A stretch of DNA of 27,612 bases from a virus, in the IMG/VR virus record IMGVR_UViG_3300048548_000193, positions 1 through 27,612 of that record. One strand, 5' to 3'. The position numbers were made by a program, and so were the translations under genes. Below the pieces are notes generated by a model. It did not search any database. It worked only from the letters and a program-made list of their open reading frames with translations, and was not told the DNA's origin. Below, in pieces: positions 6,043 to 12,609 of this stretch (position 1 is its first letter; each line of letters opens with the position of its first letter).

Positions 6043-6323
6043 GTTACGCTTGTCCCATATGCCGCGACACTAAGCGGATTACGCACACCTTCAGGACTGA
6101 ATACTTTGGTCCTGAACATCGAATGACTGAGATTTGCAGATGCGATACCAGCATGACTGATTATGAGCTTGCCCTCATCACTGGGGAAATGGACGCCAAT
6201 TGTCTCAGCAATACGCCAAAACAAAACGAAGAACTATTGGATCGATTGTTTGATGGCAAATGTCAGACTACCAAATTGGAATATGGTAGACGTTACAACA
6301 TACCTGTTGAGAAAGGGATCTAA
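6039..6323 (+). CDS. Small zinc-knuckle protein
   Basis: 94 residues from the ATG at 6039, which overlaps the upstream stop (ATGA). An in-frame ATG at 6009 lacks a properly spaced ribosome site. The N-terminus has a CPICRD pair and then EICRCD, giving a likely CxxC...CxC zinc site within the first 40 residues. The remainder is acidic and helical with no motif. Function unknown; it may bind nucleic acid or a partner protein. Confidence 0.6.
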   Translation: MSYACPICRDTKRITHTFRTEYFGPEHRMTEICRCDTSMTDYELALITGEMDANCLSNTPKQNEELLDRLFDGKCQTTKLEYGRRYNIPVEKGI

Positions 6324-6324
6324 A

Positions 6325-6720
6325 ATGGGTGAAAAAAAATATACTTTTTACGATAGCTTTGAGAAAAGAAGTATCACTGATGTCGAAATCGAAGTCATGA
6401 ATAAAGCTAGGAAGGAACTCCACAAGCGTGGATACATTCCTATCGAATATGAGCTTGTGTTCTTATCAAGCTGGGGTGGGCCACGCATTCAGAAATTCAG
6501 CATCGTTGCTGACTGTGCTGGTGGTCCAGAACGTGGGCTGGATAGATTGTTCCGTATTTGGGTGGACTACAAAATTTCTCCAGTTTCAACAAAGTCTGTG
6601 CTAGATTTATTTCACGTAACAGAAAAGATTACGAATAAAGAAACGGGGCAAGTTTATTATAAGGATGAAAATAACACTTATAATGAAAAAGGTATAAGGA
6701 CTAAAGTTTATGAAGATTGA
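6325..6720 (+). CDS. Early cassette protein, unknown function
   Basis: 131 residues from the ATG at 6325, directly after the preceding stop and with GAAAGGG upstream. The frame is open further upstream but only inside the previous gene. The sequence has a helix (DVEIEVMNKARKELHKRGY), hydrophobic strands (IEYELVFLSSWGG, KFSIVADCAGG) and a hydrophilic tail (NKETGQVYYKDENNTY). No known family. Its 3' end holds the start and ribosome site of a 30-residue gene. Confidence 0.62.
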   Translation: MGEKKYTFYDSFEKRSITDVEIEVMNKARKELHKRGYIPIEYELVFLSSWGGPRIQKFSIVADCAGGPERGLDRLFRIWVDYKISPVSTKSVLDLFHVTEKITNKETGQVYYKDENNTYNEKGIRTKVYED

Positions 6721-6802
6721 TTGGGAAGATTTAACGATTGCAGCTATTGCAATTACAATGGTCACCGCTTGGATACTTGGCGTAAGCTGGGGGTACTTTT
6801 AA
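6710..6802 (+). CDS. 30-residue single-pass membrane peptide
   Basis: A short frame between two larger genes. Its ATG at 6710 has AAGGA at 6696-6700, and its TAA shares a base with the next ATG (TAATG at 6800-6804). The peptide starts with a charged MKIDWEDL and continues as one hydrophobic helix (TIAAIAITMVTAWILGVSWG) ending in YF. Placement, coupling at both ends and the clean membrane segment support a real gene. A role at the inner membrane is likely; nothing more can be said. Confidence 0.6.
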   Translation: MKIDWEDLTIAAIAITMVTAWILGVSWGYF

Positions 6803-6984
6803 TGATCGGGCTAAACCCAGAGCAACAACAGACGCTAAAATATTTGCGTCAACAGGTTGATCGATTGTCCGAAGAAAGATTTCGTAGGGACGCGCGTCGA
6901 ACAGTTAACTCAGAATATCATTACGCCAGATTAGAGCTAACACGTTATACTTCACAACTTAGGCAGAAAGGACACAATATATAA
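6802..6984 (+). CDS. Small charged helical protein
   Basis: 60 residues from the ATG at 6802, coupled to the membrane peptide through TAATG, with a GGGGGT stretch about 8 bases upstream. The frame is open back to a TTG at 6721, but that region encodes the membrane peptide in another frame. The protein is rich in Gln, Arg and Glu and looks like one long helix or coiled coil (NPEQQQTLKYLRQQVDRLSE). Its stop overlaps the next start (TAATG). Function unknown. Confidence 0.55.
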   Translation: MIGLNPEQQQTLKYLRQQVDRLSEERFRRDARRTVNSEYHYARLELTRYTSQLRQKGHNI

Positions 6985-7349
6985 TGGTACAAGTAATAGA
7001 TGTGGACGTATCATTTGACAATTTCAAAGAAACATTTGGACGTACTCCAACAGAAATAGAATTGTCGATGCTGATGAAACTTCAGGAAAAAAAAGACAAA
7101 GCTAAGAAAGAAATAGAACGACGTAGAGCTTTGGGTATGGGTTCAGAAAGAAAAGAGCCAATAAGAAAGCCCCTGATAGCAGTTTCCCCGCGTGGCATGA
7201 TGATAAACAAAATGTTGAAGTATGGCTTAGAGCCGATACAAATAGCTGATGTGCTTAACACTACTTTTGAAAAGGTCATAAACATGATGGCCCGATATAG
7301 GCTACCACGAAAAAATGTCAGGTTAGTTAAGCCTACTGACTACAAGTAA
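6984..7349 (+). CDS. Early protein with a possible helix-turn-helix C-terminus
   Basis: 121 residues, the last rightward gene. The N-terminus is an amphipathic region (FKETFGRTPTEIELSMLMKL) followed by a very basic helix (KDKAKKEIERRRALG). The C-terminal 50 residues (MINKMLKYGLEPIQIADVLN, then TTFEKVINMMARYRLPRKN) look like a helix-turn-helix with a basic end. A DNA-binding role is possible. It is coupled upstream through TAATG and downstream faces the leftward late genes. Confidence 0.58.
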   Translation: MVQVIDVDVSFDNFKETFGRTPTEIELSMLMKLQEKKDKAKKEIERRRALGMGSERKEPIRKPLIAVSPRGMMINKMLKYGLEPIQIADVLNTTFEKVINMMARYRLPRKNVRLVKPTDYK

Positions 7350-7354
7350 TCGTG

Positions 7355-7417
7355 CGGGTGGTACATACGGTGTTTAAAGTGAGAGCAAAAAACAAGACAT
7401 CAAAAAAATACCACCCG
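7355..7417. repeat. Long-range inverted repeat at the early/late convergence
   Basis: CGGGTGGTA (7355-7363) and its exact complement TACCACCCG (7409-7417) enclose 45 AT-rich bases. A competing pair, GCGGGT (7354) and ACCCGC (7423), is also present. No classic hairpin plus U-run is seen in either direction, although seven T follow the right arm when read leftward. It occupies the only gene-free stretch between the convergent blocks, so a shared stop signal or a small RNA are the main options. Confidence 0.4.
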
Positions 7418-7442
7418 ACACAACCCGCCTATCAGAAAAGTT

Positions 7443-7916
7443 CTAATCCATCAATTCAAAATGCGGTCCGTCAATAAAAGGACGCCTTGATTGAGAACGT
7501 CTTAAATCAATGTAAGCATTCATCGCTTCTTCCATTGTACCTTCCCACTTACGAATATCCATTGGATACTTAGCTTGAGGTGTACCCCATGCGGCTCCCC
7601 AACAAATAGCAACACCTAATTGTGTGGCTGCTTCCTTTATCGCGTCTGCAACATTATCATAAAGATTAAGCTCCCAAGATAATCTTCCATTTATAAACGC
7701 TCCCAGATCTACAGCTTTACCCTCTAAGTGTTTACTTTTTAAAGTTTGGCTGGCTCCAGATGCCACCAATTCTTTTTGCTGTTCCAAAGTTCTCATACCT
7801 TGTAAAATTCCAAAATCAATTGATGATAAAGTAATAGCCATTTTACAGACTTCTTGCAGACTTTCATCTACACCTTCTAGCCTATCAAGACTGCGTCTAC
7901 TTAATTTAAAACTCAT
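7443..7916 (-). CDS. M15-family peptidoglycan endopeptidase (endolysin)
   Basis: 157 residues. The zinc-peptidase signature of the M15/VanY group is clear: SKHLEGKAVDLGAF gives H63 and D70, and DGPHFEL near the C-terminus gives H152. These would hold the zinc that cleaves cell-wall cross-links at lysis. There is no signal peptide, so export would depend on the holin encoded directly upstream, whose stop overlaps this ATG (ATGA). It is the last gene of the leftward late block. A Trp-rich insert (KWEGTMEEAMNAYIDLRR) precedes the final motif, as in other phage relatives. Confidence 0.88.
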   Translation of the reverse strand: MSFKLSRRSLDRLEGVDESLQEVCKMAITLSSIDFGILQGMRTLEQQKELVASGASQTLKSKHLEGKAVDLGAFINGRLSWELNLYDNVADAIKEAATQLGVAICWGAAWGTPQAKYPMDIRKWEGTMEEAMNAYIDLRRSQSRRPFIDGPHFELMD

Positions 7917-8290
7917 TTTTTTGTATCCGTTTTGTTAAGTTTATCGAAACTTCTTGCGCCAGCCATTCCAAGCATTCCTAAAAGTAAAGGCATCATAACT
8001 GACATATCAGCTTGCGGAACAATGACACCAAACCCAGCGCATATTGGGCTGACAATGTAATTCACACCTAGCCCTATTCCCCCCAGCCATCCTATGAGTG
8101 GCCTCCAAGACGATTGGAACCAGTTGCCCTTGGCGTCATTTTTAAGTATTTCTAACTGAGCAAGTGCAAGCTCCTGAGAATGACGGTCTGCCATTGTAGC
8201 GACCTCATGGGCTAGTTTAGCAGCCTGATCCTTATCAGGGATCACCTTATCAATTATGGAACTTACAGGGCCTATCAGCTTGTCTAACAA
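7913..8290 (-). CDS. 3TM holin, GTA type
   Basis: 125 residues. A charged, helical N-terminus (KDQAAKLAHEVATMADRHSQ) is followed by NWFQSSWRPLIGWLGG and then two to three membrane segments, the pattern of the GTA_holin_3TM family. It should form the inner-membrane lesion that releases the M15 enzyme. The start is a TTG at 8290 right after the upstream stop, with AGGGAG 8 bases before it. The tail is basic (KLNKTDTKK). Overlap with the endolysin couples their expression. Confidence 0.85.
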   Translation of the reverse strand: MLDKLIGPVSSIIDKVIPDKDQAAKLAHEVATMADRHSQELALAQLEILKNDAKGNWFQSSWRPLIGWLGGIGLGVNYIVSPICAGFGVIVPQADMSVMMPLLLGMLGMAGARSFDKLNKTDTKK

Positions 8291-8638
8291 TTATTTGTCT
8301 CCCTCTATACTCATGGATGTTTTCTTATCCGACTTTGCAGAGTAAGCATTGAAGCCCATAAACGCAGCAACGACCCCACTAGCCGCAATCACGTATACAG
8401 AAGCTATGTCCGTAATCAACGAAGCTGCTTGATCAAAGCCCAGAACACTAGCCAATAATATAATAAATGGATAAATCAGCATCCCTGCTAATGCGAAGCC
8501 AGTATAGCGCCTTTCAGCATCCCTTTTTAAATCCCTATCATTTATCTCTAAACGTCTTTCTTCTAGGCGTAGCTTTTCCCATTCCAATGGCTGTATAACA
8601 CCATCGCCATTACTGTCAGCTTTGTCGAACTCTTTCAT
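8291..8638 (-). CDS. EF-hand membrane protein of the lysis cassette
   Basis: 115 residues. The start holds a textbook EF-hand calcium loop, DSNGDGVIQPLE (residues 8-19), with D1, N3, D5, G6, I8 and E12 all present. A charged helix follows (EKLRLEERRLEINDRDLKRD), then two membrane segments (about residues 46-66 and 80-97) and a basic tail. An AAGGGG site precedes the ATG. It lies directly before the holin. Calcium-linked control of a membrane event is an inference. No named family recognised. Confidence 0.7.
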   Translation of the reverse strand: MKEFDKADSNGDGVIQPLEWEKLRLEERRLEINDRDLKRDAERRYTGFALAGMLIYPFIILLASVLGFDQAASLITDIASVYVIAASGVVAAFMGFNAYSAKSDKKTSMSIEGDK

Positions 8639-8741
8639 TCAGAAAACCCCTTGCTACTCTAAGGTCACTTGTCTGTATAACAACTTTACCATTTTTTGTA
8701 TACACTACAAACCTATTTTGCTTCACCTCTACTATCGTCAT
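8616..8741 (-). CDS. 41-residue overlapping protein
   Basis: A short frame (MTIVEVKQNRFVVY..., ending RGFLNERVRQS) fills the gap between two larger genes. It overlaps the upstream gene by 29 bases and the downstream EF-hand gene by 23. It reads as two or three beta strands (FVVYTKNGKVVIQTSD) and a basic helix. No strong ribosome site precedes the ATG, so translation would depend on coupling. The gap and the protein-like composition support it; the missing ribosome site argues against. Confidence 0.45.
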   Translation of the reverse strand: MTIVEVKQNRFVVYTKNGKVVIQTSDLRVARGFLNERVRQS

Positions 8742-8952
8742 CTAATAATGCTATACATTCAATAATCATGTCGTTGGCTGTGACTAAGACACTAGCCTTG
8801 TCACGTTCTATTAAACAAATTTCTTTATCGGGGTAAGTATCCAATAAATAATATTGCAAATGATCCGTTCGCACAAAGTGAAACCAAACTAACGCATAAG
8901 CTACCAAGGCCAGTAATCCCAAATATTTACCCACCCCAGATGGTGCAGCCAT
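8713..8952 (-). CDS. Small membrane-anchored protein, lysis cassette
   Basis: 79 residues with one N-terminal membrane segment (GKYLGLLALVAYALVWFHFV, about residues 8-27) and a polar C-terminal domain (DTYPDKEICLIERDKASVLV). The topology suggests an anchor with the rest in the periplasm. No lipobox is seen. The first 52 bases overlap the end of the upstream gene in another frame, which is unusually long for this cassette. A spanin-like role is possible but unsupported by motifs. Confidence 0.6.
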   Translation of the reverse strand: MAAPSGVGKYLGLLALVAYALVWFHFVRTDHLQYYLLDTYPDKEICLIERDKASVLVTANDMIIECIALLDDDSRGEAK

Positions 8953-9362
8953 GCCGTAGCTCCAATAGCAGACGCTGTGAGTAGGAAAAAGATACCAGCT
9001 AGGGTAAGAGCTAGCTCTTGACGTTCTATGGCTTCACGCTTCGCTATACGCTCTGCCTCACGTTTTTCAACAAGTATTTCTTTTCTGATTTTTAATAGCT
9101 CTGTCCATTTTGACGGCCCAAGTTGTTCATCAATATATTTTTTTAAGGACGCTTCAGCTTCTTCATAAGCAAGCTTATCCGCAAAGGTTGAAAGAGCTTC
9201 TTGATTTACGCTTGTAAAGGACCGCTGCATTTTACGTGAATGATTTTTCTTTGCAGTATCAGCGCTATCAAAAAAATTGCCTATCTCTTTTGACAAACTT
9301 GCAAGTGTTCGCCCTGCTTTTATAGCACCAGTAATTGACGTAACGATTGAAACGGGGTCCAT
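8901..9362 (-). CDS. Tail-anchored membrane protein, lysis cassette
   Basis: 153 residues. The N-terminus (PVSIVTSITGAIKAGRTLAS) is mildly amphipathic, the middle is a long charged helix (ILVEKREAERIAKREAIERQ), and a membrane segment (LALTLAGIFFLLTASAIGAT) lies near the C-terminus, followed by a Trp-rich end (HHLGWVNIWDYWPW). It looks anchored by its tail. The ATG at 9362 follows the upstream stop closely. Function unknown; position implies lysis or envelope work. Confidence 0.62.
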   Translation of the reverse strand: MDPVSIVTSITGAIKAGRTLASLSKEIGNFFDSADTAKKNHSRKMQRSFTSVNQEALSTFADKLAYEEAEASLKKYIDEQLGPSKWTELLKIRKEILVEKREAERIAKREAIERQELALTLAGIFFLLTASAIGATAWLHHLGWVNIWDYWPW

Positions 9363-9364
9363 GA

Positions 9365-9760
9365 CTACATCCCATCACGGCGGCTAAACTCTACTGTCTT
9401 CTCTAATATTGCCACTCTGGATTGAAGCTTAATGATCTCCATCATATGAGCAGCCATCCCCCCAAGGTCCTCATTTATCATATCGATGTCATCCCAAATG
9501 GAATTATCACCATCTTCAATCTCTTCATAAACCTCTGACAATATATCAATAATCTCTTGCAGATGGTCAGTATTACGCTGCACATCTCTAATTAGATTAG
9601 TCTTATCGGTAGCGTTATTCTCAACAGTCAGAATGTTTACAGTTTCTTCAAGATTAGATATTGTACTAGCTTGCTGAGCCGTCCACCAGATGAAACCTCC
9701 GATTTGGGCTATCACAATCCCCACAACCGCAATGCTTACCTTTGGTAGTTTATCACTCAT
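9365..9760 (-). CDS. N-anchored coiled-coil protein (candidate i-spanin)
   Basis: 131 residues. One N-terminal membrane segment (VSIAVVGIVIAQIGGFIWWT, residues 8-27) is followed by a long predicted coiled coil (ISNLEETVNILTVENN, LQEIIDILSEVYEEIEDGD, KLQSRVAILEKTVEF). This is the topology of an inner-membrane spanin such as Rz. No partner lipoprotein with a lipobox was found in the cassette, so the call is tentative. It overlaps the upstream gene's stop by one base. Confidence 0.55.
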   Translation of the reverse strand: MSDKLPKVSIAVVGIVIAQIGGFIWWTAQQASTISNLEETVNILTVENNATDKTNLIRDVQRNTDHLQEIIDILSEVYEEIEDGDNSIWDDIDMINEDLGGMAAHMMEIIKLQSRVAILEKTVEFSRRDGM

Positions 9761-10035
9761 TAAAACCCGTTAGCTACTAACTTACTAAATTCACCAGACA
9801 TTAATTTTTTCTTGATGTATTCATTAAGTTCTTTGCTACCTAATTTTGCGCCACATTCTTTCATCCACATTTCTATAACGACAAAAGGAATAGACCCAGC
9901 CAGCCGCATATCTGCTTTACGATTGTGACCTTCGATGTTTCTCTCTTTATTAAAATCCAAAATATCCTGAATATCCTGAGATCTTTTAATAATTACTTTA
10001 CCATCTTCGTCAAAATACTGTGATTGAACACTCAT
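9760..10035 (-). CDS. Conserved-looking post-capsid protein, unknown function
   Basis: 91 residues. The segments IIKRSQDIQDILDFNKERN and ADMRLAGSIPFVVIEMWMKE resemble short proteins encoded after the capsid gene in many podoviruses; I recall the SIPxVVxExW pattern but cannot name a family. The C-terminus is a basic helix. It overlaps both neighbours by a few bases. A structural or assembly role is inferred from position only. Confidence 0.58.
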   Translation of the reverse strand: MSVQSQYFDEDGKVIIKRSQDIQDILDFNKERNIEGHNRKADMRLAGSIPFVVIEMWMKECGAKLGSKELNEYIKKKLMSGEFSKLVANGF

Positions 10036-10325
10036 TTCTTTTTTGGCCTCCCACGTTTTTTAGGAGCTACGCCACCTTCCCACGCCTCATTGACTTCAGG
10101 TGTGCTGGGATCATCAGCTTTCAAATGACCTTTTGCTGTCCTAGCCCTTTTGGGTTTTAAATCCATATCTTTAAGCTCTGAGGCTTTAATAAACGGATAC
10201 GCGATAGCCATGCCAGCATCTATCAAAGCTTTGGCTTCAGCGTCATCTAATTCTATTTCATCATCTTTTACACGTGGGCTACCATTAGCCCAAGGATTTC
10301 TATCTGAAGTTATTTTAATTTTCAT
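10032..10325 (-). CDS. Small post-capsid protein with AT-hook-like tail
   Basis: 97 residues. An acidic N-terminal half (DEIELDDAEAKALIDAGMAI) resembles short phage proteins encoded next to capsid genes. The C-terminus is strongly basic and ends in PKKRGRPKKK, which contains the RGRP core of an AT-hook, a minor-groove DNA-binding motif. Between them is a Pro/Asp-rich linker. GGGAGAG precedes the ATG, after a hairpin behind the capsid gene. DNA contact inside the head is a guess. Confidence 0.6.
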   Translation of the reverse strand: MKIKITSDRNPWANGSPRVKDDEIELDDAEAKALIDAGMAIAYPFIKASELKDMDLKPKRARTAKGHLKADDPSTPEVNEAWEGGVAPKKRGRPKKK

Positions 10326-10346
10326 ATTACTCTCCCATGAAGGTGA

Positions 10347-10364
10347 TGGGGCATTGCTGCCCCA
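10347..10364 (-). promoter_or_regulatory. Hairpin after the capsid gene
   Basis: Read leftward: TGGGGC, AGCAAT, GCCCCA, extendable by two more pairs across a mismatch. It lies between the capsid stop and the ribosome site of the next gene. There is no U-run, so it may stabilise the capsid mRNA end or limit downstream transcription in part rather than stop it. Confidence 0.5.
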
Positions 10365-10373
10365 CCAGTTATC

Positions 10374-11366
10374 TTATGCTGCGTTACAATCAGCCACAAT
10401 ACCGTGTGCCTTTTGAGAAGTAACCTGTAAGCCATATTCGCAAGAAATTAATCTACGATCTGACAGTCCAGCCTTACCTAACGCTTCCTGTTTTGCAGTC
10501 TGCAAGTAAGCAACTTCCGCATAGCTTGGATCAAGAACAAGAACGTCTGGAGTATGCACCACGCTTGACACTGTGCGTTTTCGCATGTGTCTTTGAGGCA
10601 CGATTTCCACGGTCCCAAAATCAGAAATATATACATCTACAGCCGCAGTTAAACGCTTCGCGTCCACATCTTGGAACTTAGTTGCGTTGCCTGTAAAGGT
10701 AGATATTTTCTGTTTTTGCTCTGGTCCACACATAACGATTGTTGGTTCAGCACCATTGTTCCAGCATGACTGTATGACCGTCTTCAAAAGTGCTTCCGTT
10801 ATGGGACGAAGCGTTCCATCAGTAGCCGCTGCGTTAACAAAGCCACTTTCACCAGCACCAGAAGTTGTACCATTAGCACCACCTGAACCCCGTGAAACGT
10901 TTGAGGTTAGGTATGCTGGTAAGCCAGCGGTCTGTCTTGCAGTACCAGATGAACCAGCCGCAGACGCTACGTTATCTAGAAGCATAGCTTCCATATCACG
11001 CTTTAGCTCAGAAAGTTTGTAAGCAACTTGCTTTGCTACAGTCTGTGCGTTTGCCACACCGTTCACCGCCTGATTGGTTGAACTCACTTCCACAGTTTTC
11101 GTGCTGATCTGGCTATACGATCCCTTACGAACTGCATTCGTGGGAGCTGTATTCGCTAATCCCGAATCGCCCTCAATCTGCCTATTTGCACCCGTTGCTG
11201 CCAAATCTATTTCAGCCCATTCAAAAAACGTATTGTCTATATTTTTAGAACCGATTGTACTCATCAGCAAAGTTTCAGTTGGAGTTATTGAGGTTAATGC
11301 TTCTTGCAAATCCTCCCGAATTGTTGTGACATCATATGTCTCATTTGTGTTAGCTGTTACAGCCAT
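10374..11366 (-). CDS. Major capsid protein (DUF5309/SU10 type)
   Basis: 330 residues. The order DLQEALTSITPTETLLMSTI, TFFEWAEIDLAATGANRQIE, then SYSQISTKTVEVSSTNQAVN and KLSELKRDMEAML matches the DUF5309/SU10-like major capsid family with the HK97 fold. The C-terminal part (VEIVPQRHMRKR, VLVLDPSYAEVAYLQ) is also typical. No protease lies next to it and the N-terminus is short, so it is probably used without a long delta domain. AAAGGAC precedes the ATG. It follows the scaffold gene, the usual podovirus order. Confidence 0.9.
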   Translation of the reverse strand: MAVTANTNETYDVTTIREDLQEALTSITPTETLLMSTIGSKNIDNTFFEWAEIDLAATGANRQIEGDSGLANTAPTNAVRKGSYSQISTKTVEVSSTNQAVNGVANAQTVAKQVAYKLSELKRDMEAMLLDNVASAAGSSGTARQTAGLPAYLTSNVSRGSGGANGTTSGAGESGFVNAAATDGTLRPITEALLKTVIQSCWNNGAEPTIVMCGPEQKQKISTFTGNATKFQDVDAKRLTAAVDVYISDFGTVEIVPQRHMRKRTVSSVVHTPDVLVLDPSYAEVAYLQTAKQEALGKAGLSDRRLISCEYGLQVTSQKAHGIVADCNAA

Positions 11367-11390
11367 GATTTTAGTCCTTTTGACAAAAGA

Positions 11391-12374
11391 TTAAGATGTA
11401 AGCCAGCTTGCAACATCATCGATGCTCCCTGACTTGCTCATTGCCGCCTTCTGTTTATTAGCATTTGAAGCTTTAGCTGCACCTTTGGCACGGGCTGCTG
11501 AAGGTTTAACTACGGGTCTAGCCCCCTCAGTCTTTTTATCGACTTTGGTTTTTTTGCTATCCTGTAGTTTTCTCCATTGGACAGCGTCATTTAAGATCAT
11601 AACCTCTTCCGCTGTTTTAACAGTGCCGATTTGATCATCGGTTAACTTGTAAAACTTTTTTGCGTTTTTGGACATATCTACCATGAAGTCAGCACGTTTC
11701 TTTTCGTCCCTATATTCGGGCATCCACTCAGAAAGCCGCATGGCTTGCTGTTCTAGATTTTGAACGTGGAGCCGTTCTTGCTCCGCTTTCTCCCGTTGTG
11801 CAACGATTTTAACTTGCTGTTCCCATTGTTGACGTTGTTCAACTGCACGACGATATTCTTCTGCCATCTGAGAATGCCTGAAAGGGTCACTCTGTTTGAG
11901 TTCCTCCGCTGGATACTCAGGTATCATAGGAATATTACCTTGCTGCATTTGCTGCATCATTTGCTGTAGCATTTGGCGTTCTTGGGACGTTTCGCTTGTT
12001 AGCCTATCAATTTCTTTTTTCTGAGAAGCTACGTCACTCATTCCCTTTTGGATATACTTTTGCCCTGAATAACCGCGTTTCAATTCATCCAAGGTGACTT
12101 CACGATCTTCGCCATCAATTTTGACTTGGTAAAGTTCTTGCTGAACAGTTGGCTCTTCTTCCTCAATATCCTCAGTATCAGGTATTTCTTGATCGATGTC
12201 TGATACATCATCGACATCAACATCTTCGGCAACCTCTTCTTCAGTTTCGGTTTCCGTGTCCAGAATTGCCTCAACCACTTCATCAGTTACTTCATCTTGA
12301 TTTTTAGGAGTTTCCATAATTAGGTTATCGACAACCTCCTGTACATTGTCACCTAATGGGTTAGTCGTTTCCAC
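11391..12374 (-). CDS. Capsid scaffold-like protein
   Basis: 327 residues. The first 80 are extremely acidic (runs of Glu and Asp such as ETETEEEVAEDVDVDDVSDI). Next comes a short conserved patch (QVKIDGEDREVTLDELKRGY), then a long Gln-rich helical region (RQMLQQMMQQMQQG, RRAVEQRQQWEQQVKIVAQR), and a basic Lys/Ala-rich tail. An acidic start, helical middle and basic end, plus a place between portal and capsid, are typical of podovirus scaffolds that guide shell assembly. The start overlaps the previous gene by 14 bases. Confidence 0.8.
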   Translation of the reverse strand: METTNPLGDNVQEVVDNLIMETPKNQDEVTDEVVEAILDTETETEEEVAEDVDVDDVSDIDQEIPDTEDIEEEEPTVQQELYQVKIDGEDREVTLDELKRGYSGQKYIQKGMSDVASQKKEIDRLTSETSQERQMLQQMMQQMQQGNIPMIPEYPAEELKQSDPFRHSQMAEEYRRAVEQRQQWEQQVKIVAQREKAEQERLHVQNLEQQAMRLSEWMPEYRDEKKRADFMVDMSKNAKKFYKLTDDQIGTVKTAEEVMILNDAVQWRKLQDSKKTKVDKKTEGARPVVKPSAARAKGAAKASNANKQKAAMSKSGSIDDVASWLTS

Positions 12375-12609
12375 GGTGCTTTCCCTTCCGTTCTATGAGC
12401 GTCATTGCATCTACATCAGCTTGCAACGAATACTCTATTGCGTTTAACGCCCTAAGTATGGCGTGAGCATCCTCACGTTGTTCCACCTCTGAGGCACTGC
12501 TATTTGCAAAGATACGAAGTTGTGTATCCCGCAAATTCTTTATGGTTTCCTTAAACCATTCGTTCTCTAGTAATGATTTGGAGCGTTTTGCGCTCTGTTC
12601 AATATCCAC
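12361..12609 (-). CDS. Small helical protein between portal and scaffold
   Basis: 82 residues, mostly helical and charged (SLLENEWFKETIKNLRDTQL, REDAHAILRALNAIEYSLQA). It overlaps the portal end by 11 bases and the scaffold start by 14, so it is expressed with both. Many podoviruses have a similar small gene at this position; its role is not known to me. It could assist portal or scaffold assembly. Confidence 0.62.
   Translation of the reverse strand: MDIEQSAKRSKSLLENEWFKETIKNLRDTQLRIFANSSASEVEQREDAHAILRALNAIEYSLQADVDAMTLIERKGKHRGND

Noticed and set aside
7350-7442. tRNA or integrase attachment site at the convergence
   Set aside because: No cloverleaf, CCA end or tRNA-like loops were seen, and no integrase gene is present in the window.
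10150-11394. Several rightward open frames opposite the capsid and post-capsid genes
   Set aside because: Antisense to strongly supported leftward genes; no ribosome sites or recognisable motifs.
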